Shown here: in pieces, positions 53,665 to 63,213 of the stretch | Numbering within the stretch: position 1 is the stretch's first letter | How the letters are laid out: each line of letters opens with the position of its first letter | NCBI GenBank assembly: GCA_963787895.1 | Contig: CAWBEX010000002.1 | Coordinates: forward strand, 1 to 64,000 | Direction of reading: 5' to 3' | Source: Anderseniella sp963787895 | GTDB lineage: Bacteria > Pseudomonadota > Alphaproteobacteria > Rhizobiales > Aestuariivirgaceae | Length of the DNA: 64,000 nucleotides | The notes under the pieces: model-generated | Seen by the model: the letters and a program-made list of their open reading frames with translations, nothing else | The model's database searches: none | What the model was told of the DNA's origin: nothing | Translations under genes and position numbers: made by a program

Positions 53665-55584
53665 TCAAGCCTGTGGCTGGGGTTTCATCTCTCCGCTGCC
53701 TTCGTCACCCTTTTTCTTCTTGGTAACGGGAACAGATGACCCCGGCTTGGCCTTGGGACGCGCATTGTCCTCATCATCCCGCGATGGTGGCTTGCCGTTC
53801 AGCAGGTCCTTGATTTCTTCTCCGCTGAGCGTCTCGAATTCGAGCAGACCTTGCGCCAGTGCTTCAAGGTCCTTCCTTTTCTTGGTCAGAAGGGTTTTGG
53901 CTGTCTTGTAGCCATCATCCACCAGCCGTTTGATTTCGGCATCGATCTTGCGTGCGGTGTCTTCTGATACGTTCTGCTGGCGGGCAACCGAGTGGCCGAG
54001 GAAAACCTCTTCCTGATTGTCTCCATACGACACCAGGCCAACCTCCTTGGAATAACCCCACTGGGTCACCATTGCCCGGGCAAGTTTGGTCGCCTGATCA
54101 ATATCGGACTGCGCGCCAGAGGTGACGTTCTCGGGTCCGAACACAAGCTCTTCCGCTACCCGGCCACCCATCAAAATGGCGAGGCGTGAAGTCATCTGCT
54201 TGAACTTCATGGAGTAGCGATCGCCTTCTGGCAACTGCATGACCATACCCAGCGCACGCCCGCGCGGAATGATCGTGGCCTTGTGAACCGGGTCAGCATC
54301 CGGCACGCTCATGGCAACGATGGCGTGACCACCTTCGTGATAGGCGGTGAGGCGCTTTTCTTCCTCGTTCATGGCCATGGAGCGGCGCTCAGCACCCATC
54401 ATGACCTTGTCCTTGGCATCTTCAAAATCAGCCTGTGTCACCATGCGGCGGGAACGCCGGGCAGCCAGCAACGCTGCCTCGTTGACCAGGTTGGCAAGGT
54501 CGGCACCAGAAAATCCTGGAGTTCCACGCGCGATAGTCTTGGCGTTCACGTCAGGCGCAAGCGGAGTATTGCGCATATGCACCTTGAGAATCTTTTCCCG
54601 TCCATTGACGTCCGGGTTTGGAACCACGATCTGGCGGTCAAAGCGCCCCGGGCGCAGCAGTGCCGGGTCCAGCACGTCAGGCCGGTTGGTGGCAGCTACC
54701 AGGATTACACCTTCATTTGCTTCAAAGCCGTCCATCTCGACCAGCAGCTGATTGAGCGTCTGTTCGCGTTCGTCATTGCCGCCGCCAAGGCCCGCGCCGC
54801 GATGGCGTCCAACAGCGTCTATTTCGTCAATGAAAATGATGCATGGAGCATTCTTCTTGGCCTGTTCGAACATGTCACGCACACGGCTGGCGCCAACACC
54901 GACAAACATCTCAACAAAATCAGAACCGGAGATGGTGAAGAACGGCACATTGGCCTCGCCGGCAACCGCGCGCGCCAGCAAGGTCTTGCCAGTGCCGGGA
55001 GGTCCGACCAGCAGTGCACCTTTGGGGATCTTCCCGCCAAGACGCTGGAACTTGTGCGGATCACGCAGGAACTCGACAACCTCTTCAAGATCTTCCTTTG
55101 CTTCATTGACCCCTGCGACGTCGTCAAACGTCACACGACCCTGGCGCTCGGTCAGAAGCTTGGCCTTGGATTTTCCAAAGCCCATCGCCTTGCCCGAGCC
55201 CGCCTGCATCTGGCGCATGAAGAAAATCCACACACCAATCATCAGCAGAATCGGGAACCACGAAAGCAGCATGCCAGAGAAGGCACCATCACTGTTGGCA
55301 GCTTGAGCTGATATGTTCACGCCCTTGTCACGCAGGCTCGTCACCAAGCCAGGGTCATTCGGAGCATAAGTCTGGAAGGACTTGCCATCAGACTTGTTTC
55401 CGGTGATCTGCTCGCCAGCGATTGTAACATTGCGGATCGTGCCCGCATCGACCTCACTCATGAACTCTGAATACGTAAGTTCGTCAGCACGCGTACTACT
55501 GCCAGGTTGCTGGAACAGGTTGAAAAGGGCGAACAAAAGCATTGCTATGATCACCCAGACGGCGAAGTTGCGGAAGTTTCCCAC
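53665..55584 (-). CDS. ftsH: ATP-dependent zinc metalloprotease FtsH
   Basis: FtsH degrades membrane and regulatory proteins, including sigma-32 in some bacteria. The 639-residue protein starts at GTG. It has an N-terminal transmembrane helix, a periplasmic domain, a second helix around residue 110, Walker A LLVGPPGTGKTLLARAVAGE, Walker B CIIFIDEIDAVGRHRGAG, the second region of homology with AATNRPDVLDPALLRPGRFD, and the zinc site TAYHEGGHAIVAM. It follows tilS after 130 bases. Confidence 0.98.
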   Translation of the reverse strand: MGNFRNFAVWVIIAMLLFALFNLFQQPGSSTRADELTYSEFMSEVDAGTIRNVTIAGEQITGNKSDGKSFQTYAPNDPGLVTSLRDKGVNISAQAANSDGAFSGMLLSWFPILLMIGVWIFFMRQMQAGSGKAMGFGKSKAKLLTERQGRVTFDDVAGVNEAKEDLEEVVEFLRDPHKFQRLGGKIPKGALLVGPPGTGKTLLARAVAGEANVPFFTISGSDFVEMFVGVGASRVRDMFEQAKKNAPCIIFIDEIDAVGRHRGAGLGGGNDEREQTLNQLLVEMDGFEANEGVILVAATNRPDVLDPALLRPGRFDRQIVVPNPDVNGREKILKVHMRNTPLAPDVNAKTIARGTPGFSGADLANLVNEAALLAARRSRRMVTQADFEDAKDKVMMGAERRSMAMNEEEKRLTAYHEGGHAIVAMSVPDADPVHKATIIPRGRALGMVMQLPEGDRYSMKFKQMTSRLAILMGGRVAEELVFGPENVTSGAQSDIDQATKLARAMVTQWGYSKEVGLVSYGDNQEEVFLGHSVARQQNVSEDTARKIDAEIKRLVDDGYKTAKTLLTKKRKDLEALAQGLLEFETLSGEEIKDLLNGKPPSRDDEDNARPKAKPGSSVPVTKKKKGDEGSGEMKPQPQA

Positions 55585-55714
55585 TGAACGCTGGTCCTTT
55601 CAGGATTTGTCGCGATACGGTGTCAATTTGACCCTGCCGCACAACGCGCAAAAATGATTGTGTCTAACATAGGTACGCGCGATGCCTTTGCCAAGATGAA
55701 CATGGTCGGCAAGA

Positions 55715-57046
55715 TTAAGATTTAGCAACATTGGGCCAGTTCACCAGCCTGAACGATATTGGCGATTTTTTTTGCGCCGGCTCACCCTGACAAACAAAGG
55801 GCAGTTGCACCGGTTGATTAATTGCCATGGCGACCGGCAAACCCTGCCAGACAAAGTCAGGAACCTCGCCCGGGCGTTCAGGCAGATTTGCCGGTTCAAG
55901 GGTCTGCAGTGCAAAAATTTTCACAGGCATGGCAGCTGGCTCCAGCGAAATGCTGTACCGGCCATCCCAGATGATTGCCTGGCCTGGCTGGAGGGTTGCA
56001 ACAGGCTCTTTCACCCGCGCCGGCTCGCGCCCGACAATCATCACCCGCTTGCGCCTTGTGAACATGCACCCGGCAAATGTCCTCGCCCTGCCCTGGCCGC
56101 TGCACAACCACCGTGCCAATGCTTCAGCACCCGACAAGCTGACTTCGCCATCGCCCCCCAGCGCCTGGACCAGCAGACCGGCAAGTCTGACCTGAGTTTC
56201 ATCCGCAGCACCTTGCCAGCCTGCCAGATCAATACTGGCGAAACTGTTGTGAACCAGCAGGACATTCTCATTCATGCAAGCCAGCGCCGCTGTATCCAGA
56301 GCAGCGCGCGCCCTGCCGAGCCTATGCGCGCTCAATGCAACTGCCTGCCGGCTCATGCCGAGCTCGCCAAGCACGTCCAGCGCCTTGCGCACCCGGATCC
56401 GCTCGTGTCTGACATCCTCGTTTGTCGGATCATCAATCCACGCGACCCCAGCCTCCGCAAGAGTTGCACGCAACCGCACCCTCGACACGCCAAGCAGCGG
56501 CCTGACAAGGTCCACACCCGCAACCAACCGCCGCGGCTGCATTGCCGACAGACCATCCACACCCGCGCCGCGCGCCAGCGCCATAAGCACTGTCTCAGCC
56601 TGATCATCTTCACTGTGGGCAGTGACGAGATCGGCCTGCAACTTCTTGCAAAGACTGCACAACAGCTCGTACCGCGCCTCGCGGGCAGCCGCCAGCATCC
56701 CGGATGAAGGATGCGGCCCCTGCCACTTGAGTGCATGCGCGTCCAGGCCAAGCCTGGCGGCTTCATTCAGGACAAAACGTACCTCGTCTGCCGCTGCTTC
56801 CCGCAGCCCGTGATCCACTGTTGCAACATGCAGCTTCCCGGACCAGCCACTGTCACGCGCCCAGCGCGCAGCAAGCCACATCAGCGCCATCGAATCCGAA
56901 CCACCAGACACCGCCAGCAGCAGGCTTCCGGCGTTCTTCAGAGGTGCAAAGATTTGGTTGGCTTCTTCCGCGCCAACCGCCAGCGTGCTAGCTGCACCCG
57001 GCACGCTGCATTTCTTTGATCGAAGTGTTGCGCACCGCCGCCTCAT
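55715..57046 (-). CDS. tilS: tRNA(Ile)-lysidine synthetase TilS
   Basis: TilS turns C34 of the CAU-anticodon isoleucine tRNA into lysidine. The N-terminal ATP-pyrophosphatase loop reads LLLAVSGGSDSMALMWLAAR. HVATVDHGLREAAADE, and AHSEDDQAETVLMALARGAG with GLSAMQPRR complete the catalytic domain. The start is uncertain: ATG 57046 lies inside cpoB, and GTG 57007 is an alternative closer to the cpoB stop at 56988. Either way the genes overlap, so translation is probably coupled. Confidence 0.92.
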   Translation of the reverse strand: MRRRCATLRSKKCSVPGAASTLAVGAEEANQIFAPLKNAGSLLLAVSGGSDSMALMWLAARWARDSGWSGKLHVATVDHGLREAAADEVRFVLNEAARLGLDAHALKWQGPHPSSGMLAAAREARYELLCSLCKKLQADLVTAHSEDDQAETVLMALARGAGVDGLSAMQPRRLVAGVDLVRPLLGVSRVRLRATLAEAGVAWIDDPTNEDVRHERIRVRKALDVLGELGMSRQAVALSAHRLGRARAALDTAALACMNENVLLVHNSFASIDLAGWQGAADETQVRLAGLLVQALGGDGEVSLSGAEALARWLCSGQGRARTFAGCMFTRRKRVMIVGREPARVKEPVATLQPGQAIIWDGRYSISLEPAAMPVKIFALQTLEPANLPERPGEVPDFVWQGLPVAMAINQPVQLPFVCQGEPAQKKSPISFRLVNWPNVAKS

Positions 57047-58259
57047 TGGCGAACTTCTTGTTCACCTCGGCGAATGTCTTGCAGGCCTGCTTCTGCTGTC
57101 CCAGCTTGTTGAGCGACATGGCCAGCTTCAGCAGGCTCGACCCACGTTTGTCGCTTTCAGGAAAATTCTGATATCCCGAAAGATAGGACTGTGCCGCCTG
57201 CTTCCAGTCGTTCTGTGCATAATACGCTTCGCCAAGCAGAAACTGTGCATCATCTGCCAACTCATGATCCTTGTGTTGAGTTACAAACGATCTGAAGCCG
57301 GACACGGCACCGGCAAAGTCACGCGAGCGGTAGCTGTCTTGCGCCTGCTGGAACATCTGGCTGGCACCATCGCCCGCGCCTGCTCCGGTGTCGTTTGATC
57401 CGGCCGCGAGGTTGGCTCCGCCTGCACTACCATCGAGAAGTGCAGTTTCCACCTTCTCCGGGGCCAGCGATGGCCGCCCGGAAGCGTCAAATCCCGGCTC
57501 CTGCGCCGGCACTGGTTCCGGCTGATAGGCCTGCACACCTTGTTGCAACTGATACTGTGGCTGTTGTTGCTGTTGCTGCTGCAACGGCAGGGCATTTCCG
57601 CCTTGATCGCTTCCTATCGGGGCGAGCGCCTGCGATTGCACACCCTGCACCTGCCGGGGTTCGACGGTTTGCTGCAGAATTTGCTGCTGCTGCTGAGGCA
57701 GAGGCTGCGGCGCGCTCTGTTGCTGCCAGTCCTGCTGCGCCTGCGGTTGATATACAGGTGGAGATGGCGCCACAGCATTGCCGTTGTCCAGATTGAGTGT
57801 ACCCAGTGTCTGTGGGCCTGGAGCAAGCTGCACGCCTGGTTGACCCTCGATCTCGACCGATTGTTGCATCTGGCCATAGTTCGGGTTTGCAGCTACCTGC
57901 CCCTGGTCCCATTGCGACGGCTGTTGCTGCGGCGCAATGGCCGTGGCGACCTGCCGGTTTTTCTTGAACAACAGACCCTGGCGTTCCAGTTCACGCAGCC
58001 TGTTCAGTTCACGCTGCATGTCCTGCATCTGCTGCGCCATGGCGTTCATCTGTGCCGAAAGTTGCTGCAACTGGGCCTGTATCTGCACATTGCCATCGCC
58101 ACCACCGCCGCCACCACCAGATCGCACCTCATGTTCAAGCCGGATGATCCGGTCGTACAATGCATTCCACTGGTCCGTCTGTGCATGGGCCATGCCGGCT
58201 GGCAAGGCAGCCAGCGACAAAAGTGTGATGGCAAGTGCGCGCTTCAACTGTTTGATCAT
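56988..58259 (-). CDS. cpoB: Tol-Pal system protein CpoB (YbgF)
   Basis: CpoB is a periplasmic protein linking Tol-Pal to peptidoglycan synthesis at division. The 423-residue protein has a signal peptide, then a short coiled-coil (residues about 28-95) interrupted by a run of eight or so glycines (SGGGGGGGDG), a long Gln/Pro/Ala-rich linker (about 100-245) and three C-terminal TPR repeats starting QMFQQAQDSYRSRDFAGAVS, with FLLGEAYYAQNDWKQAAQSY in the middle. The linker is much longer than in E. coli and rich in polyglutamine runs. Confidence 0.93.
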   Translation of the reverse strand: MIKQLKRALAITLLSLAALPAGMAHAQTDQWNALYDRIIRLEHEVRSGGGGGGGDGNVQIQAQLQQLSAQMNAMAQQMQDMQRELNRLRELERQGLLFKKNRQVATAIAPQQQPSQWDQGQVAANPNYGQMQQSVEIEGQPGVQLAPGPQTLGTLNLDNGNAVAPSPPVYQPQAQQDWQQQSAPQPLPQQQQQILQQTVEPRQVQGVQSQALAPIGSDQGGNALPLQQQQQQQPQYQLQQGVQAYQPEPVPAQEPGFDASGRPSLAPEKVETALLDGSAGGANLAAGSNDTGAGAGDGASQMFQQAQDSYRSRDFAGAVSGFRSFVTQHKDHELADDAQFLLGEAYYAQNDWKQAAQSYLSGYQNFPESDKRGSSLLKLAMSLNKLGQQKQACKTFAEVNKKFANEAAVRNTSIKEMQRAGCS

Positions 58260-58360
58260 TGCAAGCTATCCCGTGATCGCCTGTTGATTGGTGTACCTTG
58301 AATGTAACTGCTTCGTCCTGATTTCTCAATCAGGTCGCATAGCGCCAAACATGGACAGCA

Positions 58361-58390
58361 AAAAGGCCCGGCTGACGGGCAGCGGGCCTC
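58361..58390 (-). terminator. Rho-independent terminator after pal
   Basis: On the minus strand AGGCCCG pairs with CGGGCCT across CTGCCCGTCAGC, followed by TTTTTGC. It separates pal from cpoB, so cpoB may need its own promoter. Confidence 0.8.
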
Positions 58391-58421
58391 TTTGAGAATT
58401 GCATTGGCCTTCGCCACAGCT

Positions 58422-58928
58422 TCAACCAGGAGCCGCACCACCGGTAATGGCGGTTACAGACCGGCGATTCTGCGCCCAGCAGCTTTCCGCATCACACAGG
58501 GCAACCGGACGTTCCTTGCCGTAAGCCAGTGTGGCAACACGTTCCGCAGTCACACCCTGAGAAATCAGGAATTCGCGTGTTGCAGTAGCCCGGCGTGCAG
58601 ACAGTGCGATGTTGTACTCGCGTGTGCCGCGCTCATCGGCGTGCCCTTCAACCTGAATTGTCACATTCGGGTATTGGTTCAACCATTGAGCCTGCCGGGT
58701 AAGTGTTTCCATGCCTTCAGGCGTCAACGTGGTTTGGTCCACCAGGAAATACACCCGGTCTCCAACATTCACGATGAAGTCCCTTTCGGTACCTGGGGCA
58801 ACCTGGGTGGCGTTGTTTGCACCGCCCTGGGCCAGCAGATCCGGCTTTTCTGATTTCGAACAGCCCGCCAGAAGCATCAATCCGGCAAAAGCAATTGCGA
58901 CCTTGCGGCCAGCAGTAATACGCAACAT
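58422..58928 (-). CDS. pal: Peptidoglycan-associated lipoprotein Pal
   Basis: Pal anchors the outer membrane to peptidoglycan and works with TolB. The start ATG 58928 has AAGGAGTGGGATAT upstream. The lipobox is LLAGC at about residues 18-22, with Ser after the Cys, which directs the protein to the outer membrane. The OmpA-like domain carries VEGHADERGTREYNIALSAR RATA-type peptidoglycan-binding residues. Length, 168 residues, is normal. Confidence 0.96.
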   Translation of the reverse strand: MLRITAGRKVAIAFAGLMLLAGCSKSEKPDLLAQGGANNATQVAPGTERDFIVNVGDRVYFLVDQTTLTPEGMETLTRQAQWLNQYPNVTIQVEGHADERGTREYNIALSARRATATREFLISQGVTAERVATLAYGKERPVALCDAESCWAQNRRSVTAITGGAAPG

Positions 58929-59086
58929 ATATCCCACTCCTTGTGGCGTACAGTTTCCAGCCATCTAGTTGCGTTGCCCCATCCCTCAAGGCTCTCCACG
59001 CAACGTGGCAAATTCATGCAGGGCCAATCGACCCATGTAGTGGCAGATTTATGACGAACCCGTCCATTTCCACCGGTAATTTCCGA

Positions 59087-60442
59087 TCACTTGAGCAGTG
59101 GCGACCAGGCTGGGTCGGAAGCAAAAGCCGGTGTCTCCACCGTGCGCTCGTTGTAACCAGTCAGATCAACCGAAAAAAGCTTGGCTCCTCCATTTTCTCC
59201 GCCTGATTCACGGAAGAACAGAATCACCCGTCCATTCGGCGACCATGTTGGACCCTCATTATGGAAACCTTCGGTTAATATTCTCTCACCAGAACCGTCC
59301 GGTTGCATCACACCGATGGAAAATCTTCCTCCCCCGAAGCGTGTAAAGGCAATATTGTCGCCGCGCGGCGACCATACAGGGGTTGAATAGCGTCCTTGGC
59401 CGAACGAAATGCGCCGCTGCCCGGAACCGTCAGAATTCATCACATAGATCTGCTGGCCACCATCACGGTCACTTTCAAAGACAATCTGCCTGCCATCAGG
59501 TGAAAATGAAGGTGCAGTGTCGATTGCTGCCGTGTTGGTCAGCTGCCGCAGCTGGCGGGTGCGCAGGTCCATCTCATAGATGTTGGCATTACCGCCTTCC
59601 TGCAGGCTCATGATAACTTTCTGCCCGTCCGGTGAGAAGCGCGGGCTAAAGCTCATGTTTGGAAACTCGCCAACCACTTCGCGCTGACGGGTGTCGATGT
59701 TGTAAAGGTAAACGCGAGGCTTGCCACCTTCAAAAGACATGTAGGTGATTTCCTGCGAAGTCGGAGAAAACCTCGGCGTCAGCACCAGGTCACTGCCGTT
59801 TGTCAGCGCACGCCGGTTGAACCCGTCCTGATCCATGATGGTCAGAACCTTCTTGCGGGCATTCTTCGGGCCAGTTTCGTCAATGTAAACAATGCGGCTG
59901 TCGAAATATCCGTCCTCACCGGTCATTGCCTTGTAGATCGCATCGGAGATTAGGTGCCCGATTCGGCGCCAGTTCTTCTGACTGGTCACGAACTGCAAGC
60001 CGACAATCTGGTTTTGCCCGTACACATCGAACAGCCTGAAATCAGCTCTCAGGCGTCCATCTCCCATCACGACGGCCTGGCCTGTAACCAGTGCACGGGC
60101 CTGGATCGTCTGCCAGTCAACAAACTGCGGCTGAGCATTGAAGTCGGTGATCTGCTGAATATAGGAATTCTGCGGCAGTGGCCTGAACAACCCGGAGCGC
60201 TCCAGGTTGTTGCCAATGATGGTGGTGATGTCGACACCGTACTTCTGCGCCTGCGGATCTGCTCCGGTGAAATTTGGCAACGCAATCGGGATTGGGTCAA
60301 CCTGACCGCGATTGATATCAACTTCCAGCACGGCATGCGCAGGCACAGCCAGCATGATCCATGCAATCAACAATGCCGCACCGCGCATTGCGCAAGCAAC
60401 AAGACCTGCAAAGATCGGTCGAGAATTATTCAACAATTTCAA
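59087..60442 (-). CDS. tolB: Tol-Pal translocation protein TolB
   Basis: TolB is a periplasmic beta-propeller that binds Pal. After a signal sequence (RGAALLIAWIMLAVPAHA) the mature protein begins VLEVDINRGQVDPIPIALPN. An N-terminal alpha/beta domain and propeller repeats such as PRFSPDGQKVIMSLQEGGNA and PSFSPDGRQIVFESDRDGG follow. The start is uncertain: TTG 60442, 9 bases after the tolA stop, gives 451 residues; ATG 60388 gives a shorter leader. Confidence 0.93.
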   Translation of the reverse strand: MKLLNNSRPIFAGLVACAMRGAALLIAWIMLAVPAHAVLEVDINRGQVDPIPIALPNFTGADPQAQKYGVDITTIIGNNLERSGLFRPLPQNSYIQQITDFNAQPQFVDWQTIQARALVTGQAVVMGDGRLRADFRLFDVYGQNQIVGLQFVTSQKNWRRIGHLISDAIYKAMTGEDGYFDSRIVYIDETGPKNARKKVLTIMDQDGFNRRALTNGSDLVLTPRFSPTSQEITYMSFEGGKPRVYLYNIDTRQREVVGEFPNMSFSPRFSPDGQKVIMSLQEGGNANIYEMDLRTRQLRQLTNTAAIDTAPSFSPDGRQIVFESDRDGGQQIYVMNSDGSGQRRISFGQGRYSTPVWSPRGDNIAFTRFGGGRFSIGVMQPDGSGERILTEGFHNEGPTWSPNGRVILFFRESGGENGGAKLFSVDLTGYNERTVETPAFASDPAWSPLLK

Positions 60443-60453
60443 GCCCCCGTTTA

Positions 60454-61383
60454 TCAATTCAGACCCACCATCTGACTGGGGTCGAATTTCATTCTGATGT
60501 CCGCCCACAAGGCGTGGGTTTCTTTCGGCATCTTGTCGTATGGCTGACACTGGATCAAGGCAGCCAGAGCCGAACTCGCAGCAGCCTGCGCAGCAGGGTG
60601 CGACGATATCTGCTCAATCAGTGGCTGGGACGTCAGATTGCCGTTGATGTCCAACTGAAACCGCAGCGTTACAATTAACCCGCCGGCATTGCGTGCACCT
60701 GCAGGCACATTCCAGCATTGCCCGACGCGCTGGCGCAGCCAATCCAGAGCAGTGGCGGTCACCTGCTGATCATCACCGGTAAGGTTCTGGTCGCCCTGCA
60801 GCGGGGTACCGGTTTCAGTCTGATCAGAAGGTGCGGCCTTGTCGTCATCGATCTTGTTCAGCAAAGCTGCCACTTCATCCAGCTTGAATTCCGGTTCCTT
60901 TTTCTGCTCCACCACCTTCTTGGGCGGCGCCGGTTTCACCCTCGGCTTTGGTACAGGCTTGTCCACGGGTTCGGTTTCAGCAGTCTTTTTCAGCAATTCC
61001 TGCAGTTCAGACGGATCAGGTTGCTCAGGCTCAGCCACCTTCTCCTCAGGCTTGGGCTCTGGTTTCGGCTGCGGCTTCGGCTCACGAACGGCCTGCTTGA
61101 CCTCCTTCGCCGGTTTAGGCGAAGGCGTTTCAACCTTCTTTTCCACTTTTTGGACTTTGGGCTTTTCTTCCGGCTCGGGCTTCTTCTTCACCGGTTCGGT
61201 AGTCTGGTTGGCCCGCTTGGCTACGTCCTGGAAATCCTCAATGTTCACCGCAATCGGAGGCGGTTCGGAAATCGCATGCTCGTTGGGCGCAGGCAACACC
61301 ACAATCCCCATCAGCAAGATGGCGACATGTACCATGAACGAAGCCAGTAAACTCCAGTTGTTCTTCATGCTGCGGTTGATCAC
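60454..61383 (-). CDS. tolA: Cell envelope protein TolA
   Basis: TolA spans the periplasm and links TolQR to TolB and Pal. The 309-residue protein has one N-terminal transmembrane helix (WSLLASFMVHVAILLMGIVV), a long Pro/Lys/Glu-rich central region with KPEPEEKPKVQKVEKKVET and EPKPQPKPEPKPEEK, and a compact C-terminal TonB/TolA domain, LDWLRQRVGQCWNVPAGARN with a single Cys, then LRFQLDING. The start is GTG directly after the tolR stop; ATG 61368 is an alternative. Confidence 0.93.
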   Translation of the reverse strand: MINRSMKNNWSLLASFMVHVAILLMGIVVLPAPNEHAISEPPPIAVNIEDFQDVAKRANQTTEPVKKKPEPEEKPKVQKVEKKVETPSPKPAKEVKQAVREPKPQPKPEPKPEEKVAEPEQPDPSELQELLKKTAETEPVDKPVPKPRVKPAPPKKVVEQKKEPEFKLDEVAALLNKIDDDKAAPSDQTETGTPLQGDQNLTGDDQQVTATALDWLRQRVGQCWNVPAGARNAGGLIVTLRFQLDINGNLTSQPLIEQISSHPAAQAAASSALAALIQCQPYDKMPKETHALWADIRMKFDPSQMVGLN

Positions 61384-61854
61384 CTATTGTGGCTTCGGGT
61401 TACTCAACAGGTCAATTTTCTTGAACCCGGTGGCATTCAATTCCCCGATCACCTGCATGACCAGCCCATAGTTGACACCCTTGTCTCCACGAACCCGCAC
61501 CCTCTGGTCCTTGGTTGCAGATTCTGATTGACGTGACTGTGCAATGGCTCCCAATTTTGACGCCAGTGTGTCCAACCCCACTTCGCTGTCACCAATATAC
61601 ACCTTTCCTTCGGCATTCACGGTGATGGTTATCGGATCTTCCTTCTCGCCGGGCGTCTGCTCAGCCTTGTTCTCCGGGAGGTCAATGGGCACTGAAACAT
61701 TGAGTAGCGGCGCAGCCACCATGAACACGATCAGCAAAACCAGCATGACATCCACAAATGGCGTCACATTGATTTCGCTCATTGGCGCAAACGAAGACGC
61801 AGTACGCCGCCGCCTGCCTCCACCTGTCCTGCCTGTTGCCATTCCGCCTGCCAT
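61384..61854 (-). CDS. tolR: Tol-Pal protein TolR
   Basis: TolR is a proton-channel partner of TolQ. Start ATG 61854 has GGAGACAAT upstream and gives 156 residues. The ExbD/TolR core is MSEINVTPFVDVMLVLLIVF with the key Asp of the membrane helix. Its stop abuts the tolA start. Confidence 0.95.
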   Translation of the reverse strand: MAGGMATGRTGGGRRRRTASSFAPMSEINVTPFVDVMLVLLIVFMVAAPLLNVSVPIDLPENKAEQTPGEKEDPITITVNAEGKVYIGDSEVGLDTLASKLGAIAQSRQSESATKDQRVRVRGDKGVNYGLVMQVIGELNATGFKKIDLLSNPKPQ

Positions 61855-61888
61855 ATTGTCTCCGTTGCGGCCGTTGCAGGGCCGGAAA

Positions 61889-62596
61889 TCACATGCGTTC
61901 GTCAAGCTGGCGCGAGATGATCGCACCGAATTCGTCAGCAAAGTTCTCAAGCCGCGCGGCAATCTTGCCAATGTCGGATGAAAACTTGTTGTAGAACATC
62001 ACCGCTGGAATGGCGGCAATCAGGCCCAAGGCGGTAGCAAACAGTGCCTCAGCCAAACCCGGCGCCACCACTGCCAGATTGGTGTTCTTTGATATGCCGA
62101 TGGCGCGGAACGAATTCATGATACCCCATACGGTACCAAACAGTCCAATAAACGGAGCTGTTGATCCAACCGTCGCCAGCACCAGCAATCGCTGTTCAAG
62201 CTTCGACATTTCTTTCTGCAACTGCACGTCCATGACCTTGTTTATGCGCATCTGCACCCCGGCAAAACCCGCTCGCATCGCCGTATCCTGAGATCTCTTC
62301 CACTCGCGCATCGCAGCCATGAACAATGTCGCCATTCCAATATTGTTGCGCGGGCCCAGTGTCAGATAGAGGTCTTCCAGTGACTGGCCGGACCAGAACA
62401 TCTGTTCAAACCGGTCCATCGACCGTTTCATGCTGCGAATGCTCAGGACTTTCTGGAAGACAATTGCCCAACACAGGATTGAGGCCATCACCAGCCCGAT
62501 CATCACAAGCTTGACCACTGGCGAGGCGATCCAGAACAGATGAAGCAATCCAAACTGATCCGCCTGTGCCGCTGCTTCCCCCACTTGAACTTCCAT
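61889..62596 (-). CDS. tolQ: Tol-Pal protein TolQ
   Basis: TolQ is the MotA/ExbB-type proton channel subunit. The 235-residue protein has three hydrophobic segments, the first near residues 20-50 (ASPVVKLVMIGLVMASILCW), then LATVGSTAPFIGLFGTVWGI and GLAEALFATALGLIAAIPAV, which hold the channel-lining Thr and Pro/Gly residues. It lies 34 bases upstream of tolR. Confidence 0.97.
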   Translation of the reverse strand: MEVQVGEAAAQADQFGLLHLFWIASPVVKLVMIGLVMASILCWAIVFQKVLSIRSMKRSMDRFEQMFWSGQSLEDLYLTLGPRNNIGMATLFMAAMREWKRSQDTAMRAGFAGVQMRINKVMDVQLQKEMSKLEQRLLVLATVGSTAPFIGLFGTVWGIMNSFRAIGISKNTNLAVVAPGLAEALFATALGLIAAIPAVMFYNKFSSDIGKIAARLENFADEFGAIISRQLDERM

Positions 62597-62793
62597 ATTC
62601 AGCCTGCTCTTTGCGCAAAGCCCGGTATTCCGGGCGCTCTAATCGATTCTCTGAAGGGCTCGAGCAGCACCAGAAGCCTGCTTAGTTTGTCGAAACTGCG
62701 GCATTCATGGCGGCGGACGCACCTCGCTCATCATCGCTATCACTCAACGCTGCTTTGGTTAATGAAACGTTACGATTTCATCTGCTTGCGGCA

Positions 62794-63213
62794 TCAAGTC
62801 CTTGGCATCGCATCAAGAATCTGGGCAGGGATGCGCTGTGGCCGGCCCGCCAGGTTGATCAGCGCCAACACCACATCAGCCTTGAATACAGTCTTGCCGT
62901 CCAGCTTGATCTGCTGCTCCAGAACCAGGCGCGCGCCAGATGCCTGTTTGAAGCTGGTTTCAACGGTAACAATATCGTCTATGCGCGCGGCGGCGCGGAA
63001 GTCACAATCCATGTGGCGAACAATGAAGAACAGATCACTTTCGGCAAGTGCGGTGTGTGCAATACCAGCAAGTTTGAGCGTTTCAGACCGGCCACGCTCA
63101 CAAAACTTGAGATAGTTGGCATGATAGACCCGGCCGGAATGATCCGTGTCTTCATAGTAGACACGAACGTCGAGGCGGTGAACGCCGTGTCTCATTTCTC
63201 CACTCAAACTCAT
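62794..63213 (-). CDS. ybgC: Tol-Pal-associated acyl-CoA thioesterase YbgC
   Basis: YbgC is a cytoplasmic hot-dog-fold thioesterase encoded with tol-pal. The 139-residue protein has the catalytic motif VRVYYEDTDHSGRVYHANYL, with the Asp in YEDTD. Its start overlaps the ruvB stop (ATGA). A 197-base gap with no gene separates it from tolQ. Confidence 0.94.
   Translation of the reverse strand: MSLSGEMRHGVHRLDVRVYYEDTDHSGRVYHANYLKFCERGRSETLKLAGIAHTALAESDLFFIVRHMDCDFRAAARIDDIVTVETSFKQASGARLVLEQQIKLDGKTVFKADVVLALINLAGRPQRIPAQILDAMPRT

Noticed and set aside
54283..55311. A 342-codon plus-strand frame opposite ftsH
   Set aside because: It is antisense to the conserved FtsH ATPase region and carries no domain.
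60839..61471. A long plus-strand Ser/Phe/Gly-rich frame opposite tolA
   Set aside because: It mirrors the Lys/Pro/Glu-rich codons of tolA and has no features of its own.
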